From positions 173,905-237,904 of the forward strand of contig NZ_AOHC02000021.1 of assembly GCF_000332415.1 (NCBI RefSeq): a DNA stretch of 64,000 nucleotides. Direction: 5' to 3'. Position numbers and translations under genes: made by a program. The DNA comes from Leptospira weilii serovar Ranarum str. ICFT. GTDB taxonomy: Bacteria; Spirochaetota; Leptospiria; Leptospirales; Leptospiraceae. Position 1 is the first letter of the stretch; every line of letters begins with the position of its first letter. The notes under the pieces are model-generated. The model was not told where the DNA came from and did no database searches. It saw nothing but the letters and a program-made list of their open reading frames with translations. Positions 46,365-64,000 of the stretch are shown in pieces.

Positions 46365-47039
46365 TCACAGGGACTTCACGTCGCGTTTGATGAGTTCTAA
46401 GTTTACCTTTTGTCGAATTGCTACGGCCTTTTCGCGCGCCATAACTAAAAAGGAGATCGGAACTCCGTCCGGAGTATTTCCGTAATCGATTATAAACCGA
46501 ATCATAACCAAACTCAGGGTGAAGTTTTCTCGAACTTTGACGAGTTGAGGAACCGTCATGTTTGGTAGATCATTTTCCACCTTTCCGTAAAAAACGTCGG
46601 CGGCCTGGCTTTCTTGGAGTAAAATTTGTTGTTCGGTTCCGTGCGTGGACGTCGGATAGGACTGGCCTTTTAGTTCGGTTTCCACCTTTGCTTCCAACTC
46701 GGTGTCGGTTAACGGTCGGTTGAAAAACATTTCTCTCGAAGCCATGGAAGATTCTTTTACAAATTTTTGATCCAGTTGGCCGTTTTCATTCATCAAACGA
46801 AAGGCTTCTTCAATCGCGTTACGTTCGCTATCCGAGATTGCGGGTAACGTAGATAAGGGGGAATCGGCGGGCGGAGTATCAATTCCCAAATCGGCAGGAG
46901 TATACGGGGTTACGTTGGATGCAAAAAGAGGCGGGGCTTTTCCCGAATTCGGTTTTATACAATCTACGAATGCGGTTAAAAAAATTATAAAAACGGAATA
47001 TTTAATGATTTGAATATGTTTAGTTCGGCTTTCGTTCAT
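46365..47039 (-). CDS. Lipoprotein of unknown function, helical
   Basis: A 224-aa lipoprotein with lipobox TAFVDC (Cys near residue 27). Unlike its neighbours, the mature part is mostly helical and charged (ERNAIEEAFRLMNENGQLDQKFV, PQLVKVRENFTLSLVMIRFI), with a long Pro/Ala-rich spacer after the lipid anchor. No family is recognised. It sits 11 bp after the membrane protein gene. Confidence 0.65.
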   Translation of the reverse strand: MNESRTKHIQIIKYSVFIIFLTAFVDCIKPNSGKAPPLFASNVTPYTPADLGIDTPPADSPLSTLPAISDSERNAIEEAFRLMNENGQLDQKFVKESSMASREMFFNRPLTDTELEAKVETELKGQSYPTSTHGTEQQILLQESQAADVFYGKVENDLPNMTVPQLVKVRENFTLSLVMIRFIIDYGNTPDGVPISFLVMAREKAVAIRQKVNLELIKRDVKSL

Positions 47040-47049
47040 GTTTGTTTCC

Positions 47050-47769
47050 TCAAAAAGTTTGTGTGATTCCGAATTGAACCGTGGGAATTCCTGAAAGCGG
47101 AGACTTAGAATCGAACGCCTCGCCGACGGATTTTAATTCTCTACCTTGAATTTGCAGGTCTTTGTAGTTTTCGTTTCTGCCGAAACGAACGTAGGCTTTG
47201 ACGGTTGTGAACGAAAAAAATCCTATCGTAATTGCCGCTACGGCTTGGTATGTTGCATAAGAATTTTGGAATGTTCTTTTTTCCTTTTCGTTGAATCCGG
47301 AATACGCGTTTTTTAGGGAATGATTTTGTTGATTTGTATCCGCATAAGCCGCGGCGGTGAGCAACAAAAGTGCGACCTTGATCCAGAACGTATAAGAATC
47401 TTCGAATTGTCCGCTCGTTGCAACGTCTTCCCGAGGAAACCCTCTCCACTGAGTATCTGCGGAAGCGTTCCAATAAAGAAGGGATTTCCAGGCGTTTCTA
47501 AACGAGGACGAGTTCTTTATCTTTTTGTAATATTCTTCGGATATGAAATCGGTGACTTGGTCTTTGGGAATTTTTTTGCCGACCTTGGAATTTCGAATAA
47601 AGTAAAAATCTTCGAACTCGCTCACTTCTCCCGACAACGCCGGTCCGTTGTTCAAAAGAAGAATTCCGTTGCGAAATGCGGAGCCTTTTTGATTTTCCGA
47701 AAATAAACTCGCGGTCGTACAACCTACAAGTAGGATAGAGACGATTCGTGAGGCGTTTTTCAAAACCAT
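47050..47769 (-). CDS. Membrane protein of unknown function in lipoprotein operon
   Basis: A 239-aa protein with an N-terminal signal-like segment (IVSILLVGCTTASLFS; the VGC could even be a lipobox), a beta-type region that includes NGPALSGEVSEFEDFYFIRN, then two hydrophobic helices (WIKVALLLLTAAAYA and VAAITIGFFSFTTV). The C-terminus GIPTVQFGITQTF ends in phenylalanine. The first part recalls leptospiral proteins with a small SH3-like fold before helices; not confirmed. Its ATG lies ten bases inside the upstream gene. Confidence 0.6.
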   Translation of the reverse strand: MVLKNASRIVSILLVGCTTASLFSENQKGSAFRNGILLLNNGPALSGEVSEFEDFYFIRNSKVGKKIPKDQVTDFISEEYYKKIKNSSSFRNAWKSLLYWNASADTQWRGFPREDVATSGQFEDSYTFWIKVALLLLTAAAYADTNQQNHSLKNAYSGFNEKEKRTFQNSYATYQAVAAITIGFFSFTTVKAYVRFGRNENYKDLQIQGRELKSVGEAFDSKSPLSGIPTVQFGITQTF

Positions 47770-48098
47770 CGAACCGCCTCGGCGTCTATTTTCGTTTCTG
47801 TGATTCCGTTCCCTCTCTTCTCTTTAAAAAGAATCCATTTCTTACCGTTCTCCGTTTTTACGCTGTAGGACAAGAATCTTATTTTTCTGCCCTCTAAGAA
47901 AACCGGTGGATGTGGGAGAGCTTCGGCGGTTGAAAGGAATTCTTTTTTATTCCCATTCTCCTGGCCCTCGCAGGCAGATTTTGCACCAACTTGCACGGTT
48001 TCGGTCCGAGGTTTTTTGAAAATTTCGTAAGCGAATGCAAAATTACAAAGGATGGAACCTCCAAGAAACAATGGAAAAGATTTTGCCTTTATTTTCAT
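47760..48098 (-). CDS. Small exported protein, first gene of lipoprotein operon
   Basis: A 112-aa protein with a signal peptide to about residue 23 (CNFAFA), then a short low-complexity region and a small beta domain (KIRFLSYSVKTENGKKWILF) ending IDAEAVRWF. No family is recognised. It overlaps the next gene by ten bases. The upstream gap is strongly A+T-rich and probably contains the operon promoter. Confidence 0.6.
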   Translation of the reverse strand: MKIKAKSFPLFLGGSILCNFAFAYEIFKKPRTETVQVGAKSACEGQENGNKKEFLSTAEALPHPPVFLEGRKIRFLSYSVKTENGKKWILFKEKRGNGITETKIDAEAVRWF

Positions 48099-48840
48099 AA
48101 TTAAGTAAAAAATGTATTATTTTGCAACTAGTTATTTCCATATTATTAAATGCAATAACTTAAGGCATATGTGTGAAAAATTGACACAAAATTTATTTAC
48201 AAAAGCAATAGATTGATTTGGATCGTTCATTCGAATTGATGAGAGAGATTGTTCTTTCCGATTGATTCTGGGACGGGTTAGAGTTGGTTTTGGAAAATGT
48301 GGGAACGTTTCGAATGTTAGGAGTTAGGGTGGTGGGGAAAGCCTTCCCCTCGTTTCAGACGCGTTATGTATCCTTTAAGTCGTTTTTTCTCGAAGACTCG
48401 ATCGGAGCTCATTTGTATTTAACGGTTTTCTAATGCTGTTGCCCTGTTCTTTTCGTTCTACTGCTAATCGCGGCACACAAGTGTTCCTCGCTTGCAAATA
48501 TCGAGAAGCCTTTTTCGTTAGTTGGCATAACTCGTCCCAGGAAGAGTGTGATGAATTTTACTTGTTAGAACAGGCGAGTCGTTAGATAAAGATTAAAGAA
48601 AAGAATCGGCCGTTATCGATCATTGTTATGAGGACAAAACAAAGTGAAACTTTCGGACAGGGAATTTTATGGCGATGAGTATAAATTTGACCAAGCATTT
48701 CATAACGGACCGAAAGAGTTTCTTGAATTTTCAAAAAAGTTATGGAATGAAAACATAATGCAGACATCGGGAGAATAACGCACGAACAAACCAATCGGTG
48801 TTTTGAGGATTATCACTCAAACGACAAGACTAGAAGTTTT
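48099..48840. other. 742-bp gap with an isolated 44-codon ORF
   Basis: The left 120 bp is A+T-rich and should carry the promoter of the minus-strand lipoprotein operon. A GTGGGAAC-type repeat lies at 48298. On the plus strand, GTG 48644 to TAA 48778 encodes 44 codons of hydrophilic, protein-like sequence (EFYGDEYKFDQAFHN, then EFLEFSKKLWNEN) with AGGACAAAACAAA upstream. It may be a small gene or a decayed fragment, for example of a toxin-antitoxin partner. Nothing else is seen. Confidence 0.35.
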
Positions 48841-49785
48841 TCATTCCTTCGGCGTCCGTTTTCTCCAAAAAGCCGCCAGTAAACTTCCGATCAGGGAATG
48901 TACGAGGCTCGAAATTGCGGCGGGGATAGCGACTAACGGATCGGGAAAATTATTTCTGGAAAGAACAACTCCTAACCCTGAGTTTTGCATTCCTACTTCG
49001 ATTGAAATCGTTCTGGATGTTTTTCGTTTTCGGATGAATAACCAAGATATAAGATAACCGAAAAAGAAACCGGACGTATGCAATCCGACGACAGCTACGA
49101 TTAAAATTCCGACAGACTGAATGATCTTATCTCTTCCGGCTCCGAGAATGGAAGATACGATCATCGTGATCAATAAAACTGCAACGAAAGGTGAGACGGT
49201 TTGAATCCTTTTGGAAATTTCGGGCAGATAAAAGTTGAGCCACACTCCGAGTGTAACCGGAAGAATCACGATCTGAAACGTGTCCAAGAATAATCCGCTT
49301 ACCGATGTCTCGACGCCCTTTCCGATCAAAAGTAGAGTGAGGATCGGAGTCATAAACACGGAAAGAACCGTCGATGCCGCGGTCATGGAAACCGAAAGAG
49401 CCAAATCCCCTTTTGCAAGATAGGTGATCACGTTAGACGCCACACCGCCCGGGCAACACGAAACTACGATAAGCCCCGTAGCCAACGGAGCGGGTAAATC
49501 GAGTAAAACTCCGATTCCCCAACCTGAGATCGGCATGACCGTGTATTGTAATACAACTCCTACAAAAACCGGAATCGGAGTTTTAAATATTTCTTGAAAG
49601 TCTTGGGGTAAAAGTGTGATTCCCATTCCAAGCATCGTAAACCCGAGACCGTAAGTGATCCAAGGTCCGGTGAACCAAGTAAACCAATGAGGGAAGAAAA
49701 AAGAAACAATCGATCCCATCAATACCCAAACGGGAAATAAAATCGTACCGATCTCGCTGACTTTTTGGAGTTTGTTTTGAACCAA
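48841..49785 (-). CDS. Bile acid:sodium symporter (BASS/SBF) family transporter
   Basis: A 314-aa protein with nine or ten helices. BASS landmarks are GLGFTMLGMGITL (helix 2), GLIVVSCCPGGVASNVITYLAKGDLALSVSMT, quoted only in part (the GGxxSN crossover), and the late SIEVGMQNSGLGVVLS. These sodium-coupled carriers move organic anions or ketoacids. The TTG at 49785 is the longest start; there is no clear ribosome binding site, so the N-terminus is uncertain. It stands alone between two repeat-bearing gaps. Confidence 0.88.
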   Translation of the reverse strand: MVQNKLQKVSEIGTILFPVWVLMGSIVSFFFPHWFTWFTGPWITYGLGFTMLGMGITLLPQDFQEIFKTPIPVFVGVVLQYTVMPISGWGIGVLLDLPAPLATGLIVVSCCPGGVASNVITYLAKGDLALSVSMTAASTVLSVFMTPILTLLLIGKGVETSVSGLFLDTFQIVILPVTLGVWLNFYLPEISKRIQTVSPFVAVLLITMIVSSILGAGRDKIIQSVGILIVAVVGLHTSGFFFGYLISWLFIRKRKTSRTISIEVGMQNSGLGVVLSRNNFPDPLVAIPAAISSLVHSLIGSLLAAFWRKRTPKE

Positions 49786-51439
<1,654 letters not shown>

Positions 51440-51448
51440 TCTTACCGA

Positions 51449-52357
<909 letters not shown>

Positions 52358-52419
52358 AATAAGATTCCTCCGGATTTCTTTGCTATCTTAGTTATGTTAG
52401 GGACCGAATCAATAATTAT

Positions 52420-53106
<687 letters not shown>

Positions 53107-53134
53107 CTAAGAATCGGGAAAACAAAGAGGGAAT

Positions 53135-54124
<990 letters not shown>

Positions 54125-54220
54125 AAGAGGGGTTTTTGACTTTACACCAGAGTTTTGCAAGGTTCCCTAGAAACAGAATCTTGTAAGACTAAGATTTTAA
54201 GTCCAAAAGAGAAAAACAAA

Positions 54221-58293
<4,073 letters not shown>

Positions 58294-58381
58294 AAGAAAC
58301 GAAAATTTTGAAAGAAGTCGATCGTTTTGTTTTGGGAAGAGTTCTTAGAAAATTTGAAAGTAAACGTTTAAGGATCTGCCT

Positions 58382-59419
<1,038 letters not shown>

Positions 59420-59719
59420 ATCTTTTCAAGACCTGCAAAACGTAGGATTTGTTCCCGAAATTCCCTCAATCCGATTCCAAATATCTTTTTTTTGAATTTT
59501 ATTTTTTTCCAAATGGGAACTTTTTTTCTATGAGTTTGTCATTCCTTTCGGAAAATGAAGAATACAATTCATTAAAAGGATCCGATCCGGCAAGTTAGTA
59601 AAAATTATTCTTGCACGTATATCTAACAGATAGTATCTGTCAGATATACTGTTTCTGAAAACACTCTATAGAAAAAATTTCGGGAACATTTCGAGCTTAC
59701 CGGGTTGCAGGCAGGTATT
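59420..59719 (+). promoter_or_regulatory. 300-bp upstream region with a 33-bp palindrome
   Basis: The palindrome spans 59617-59649: arms GTATATCTAACAGATA and TATCTGTCAGATATAC around a single central G, with one mismatched pair. It ends 70 bp before the first gene of the lipoprotein/TonB receptor operon. Size and symmetry suit a TetR-like or other dimeric repressor site; no regulator gene is adjacent. The rest of the gap is A+T-rich and gene-free. Confidence 0.6.
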
Positions 59720-60068
<349 letters not shown>

Positions 60069-60097
<29 letters not shown>

Positions 60098-60734
60098 AAA
60101 TCTAACGCCGCAACGAACTCTCGGACGCCTCATGGCAAGCGTTCCGTTGGCTTCGGAAAACTGCGGCTTAGGGCGACTCCCCGCTCCGAATTTTTCTTTG
60201 TTTCAGATCGGTTTCTTTACGATTGTCCTCTTTTTCGTTTTTGGGAATTGTATGGGAGCCACTTTGTTTTCTCCCGGAGGAAGAGTACGTTCACCGGCTC
60301 TTTACGATTCGGCGACGATCATTCGCACCGCAGGATATGATATCTTAGAAGAATCGGAGGGCGAATCTTCCACGTTCTTCGTTTTCGGAATGATTCCCCT
60401 TACGAATCCGATTAGCATCGATTATGCGCTCAGCCAAGCGGTTCAAAAAGTTCCGGGGGGAAGAAGCCTGGTGGGTATCAAAGTTTGGCACGAGACACAC
60501 GTTATGTTCCCTCTCGGAACCGTTTCCGTTTTAAAAGTCAAAGGAAGCGTAATCGGTAATAAGGAAGAAGCGGAAAGGTTGAAATTGGAACAACAAAAGA
60601 AAGAATCTTCCACCGAAGACGCGATTTCTAAGGATGAAAAACAAAACTCCGGAGGAATTTCCGTCGGCGGCGGAAAACGATCCTCTCCTCCGACGTCCGG
60701 TGGAATTTCGGTCGGAGGAAAAAAGAAGAATTAG
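60069..60734 (+). CDS. Lipoprotein with Gly-rich C-terminal repeat
   Basis: About 221 aa from the ATG at 60069, which has GAGGA eight bases upstream and overlaps the previous gene; ATG 60132 is a later option. A long N-region precedes the hydrophobic core and lipobox FVFGNC. The mature domain (SPALYDSATIIRTAGYDILEE, then SIDYALSQAVQKVPGG) looks like the same fold class as the preceding lipoprotein. The tail is repetitive: GGISVGGGKR and GGISVGGKKK separated by SSPPTS. No family is recognised. Confidence 0.62.
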
Positions 60735-60735
60735 T

Positions 60736-61164
60736 ATGTTAAAATATTCTTTAGTAGATTCTTTGAATTCGATAACGGCGAAAAAAAACTTCTTTGGACG
60801 GAGACGTTTGCAAAAATTTCGTTTGGTTTTGGTTTTCGTTTACGTTTTGATTTCGGTCTTGTTTTCGCAAAATTGCGCGCAGGCCGACGTCGTCTCGCCG
60901 GGGGATTCTCAGAGCCAGATCTACGCCGCCGCTAATTATTTGAGTAATAAATGCGGAACTCCGATTCCTACCCCGATTCCGGTCGTTGTGGAAGAGGTTC
61001 AACAAAGGAATTTGGATCTCTGCACGATCGCGATCACTCGAGCGGAATGTCCTTTTGTTTCCTACCCTTTCGCCTGCGTTCTGATTTATGTCGAAGATCC
61101 TCTCGGTGAAATTCCTTGGTATGTAAACTTTCAGGATGTATTCGTAAAAACTAAAATACAGTAA
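60736..61164 (+). CDS. Small Cys-containing lipoprotein
   Basis: About 142 aa from the ATG at 60736, one base after the preceding stop; a longer frame reads back into the upstream gene. A basic N-region and hydrophobic stretch lead to lipobox LFSQNC, then ADVVSPGDSQSQIYAAANYLSNKCG. The mature part holds a PTPIPVVVEE hinge and four more cysteines (NKCG, LDLCTI, AECPF, FACVL), so disulphides are likely. No family is recognised. The receptor gene starts eight bases downstream. Confidence 0.65.
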   Translation: MLKYSLVDSLNSITAKKNFFGRRRLQKFRLVLVFVYVLISVLFSQNCAQADVVSPGDSQSQIYAAANYLSNKCGTPIPTPIPVVVEEVQQRNLDLCTIAITRAECPFVSYPFACVLIYVEDPLGEIPWYVNFQDVFVKTKIQ

Positions 61165-61172
61165 GGCAGACG

Positions 61173-63754
<2,582 letters not shown>

Positions 63755-63755
<1 letters not shown>

Positions 63756-63991
63756 TGAAAAGAAATCTCCTCAAAATCACAGTAAGACGAATCGGAAATT
63801 TTACGTACTTTCTGATCGTTTTCAATCTGATTTGGAATTGTAACAACCTTCCCAACGGAGACGATAGTTTCAATCGAGACAATGAAAAGAGAGTGATACT
63901 TCAGTATCTCCTTTTGCCTCCGACCGATCCGATCCAGTCTTGTATCAACTCTTTGCAGGCGGCTCAGTCTTGTTTGAACCAGGCTCCCTAG
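63755..63991 (+). CDS. Lipoprotein, short and possibly truncated at a suspect stop
   Basis: The ATG overlaps the receptor's final TAA (TAATG), so the two are coupled. A signal peptide and lipobox NLIWNC precede NNLPNGDDSFNRDNEKR; then come LLPPTDPIQSC and LNQAP before a TAG at 63989. This stop lies in CCCTAGG; reading TGG instead would continue the frame to the window end. The protein may therefore be longer than 78 aa. Probably the surface partner of the receptor. Confidence 0.55.
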
Positions 63992-64000
63992 GTGTCCACC

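Noticed and set aside
53107..53134. Manganese (yybP-ykoY) riboswitch before terC
   Set aside because: Only 28 bp separate the divergent starts, too short for that RNA.

Overview
The window reads as a pathogen-clade Leptospira chromosome segment. The evidence is the heme locus (Fur-family regulator, heme oxygenase, HbpA-like TonB receptor, HmuY-like lipoprotein), an LruC-domain lipoprotein, repeated SGNH/DUF1574-type and MBOAT genes, many lipoproteins with short degenerate lipoboxes, and frequent TTG/GTG starts. By eye it is richer in G+C than L. interrogans, so a mid-GC pathogenic species is likely (impression, not computed). From memory, the hemO/hbpA locus is on the small chromosome of L. 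interrogans; the replicon here cannot be decided from the sequence.

Layout. 0-6.5 kb: end of an NCS2 purine permease, htpX, apt, then a trypsin/PDZ protease followed by a paralogue that has lost the whole catalytic triad. 6.5-15.7 kb: on the minus strand a Fur-family gene translationally coupled to an SGNH-like and a GT-C-like membrane gene; divergently hemO plus an MFS transporter; then a minus-strand heme-uptake operon (lipoprotein, HmuY-like lipoprotein, TonB receptor). hemO and the heme-uptake operon carry matching 7-1-7 palindromes about 39 nt before their start codons. 15.9-22.3 kb: LRR lipoprotein, lipoprotein, YbaB/EbfC, a coupled secreted/beta-barrel gene pair, a Lon-like protease with a dead ATPase module, queA. 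22.4-32.6 kb: one plus-strand envelope-glycan block: GT87, GT4, PH-like membrane protein, GT-C, two MBOAT/SGNH acylation pairs, MazG. 32.6-41.2 kb: a MITE-like repeat, ExbB/ExbD, ubiE, LruC lipoprotein, PrsW, a large membrane protein, a DksA-like protein and rpmG (L33).

41.2-48.8 kb is an accessory-looking stretch: repeats, then a minus-strand run of eight secreted proteins and lipoproteins around a GDSL/SGNH hydrolase, flanked by gene remnants. 48.8-59.4 kb: BASS transporter, a 36-bp tandem repeat, a class V aminotransferase, a ferritin-like domain fused to a histone H1-like tail, YhhN, TerC, and the methylmalonyl-CoA mutase set (mutA, mutB, meaB). 59.6-64 kb: a 33-bp palindrome, then lipoproteins and a second TonB receptor whose 3' end has frame lesions and in-frame TAG codons, all in CCTAG context.

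No rRNA, tRNA, CRISPR array or complete insertion sequence was seen. The strongest leads are the paired heme operators, the H1-tailed ferritin-like protein, the pseudoprotease pair, the secreted-lipoprotein/SGNH operon, the MITE-like pair and the damaged TonB receptor.
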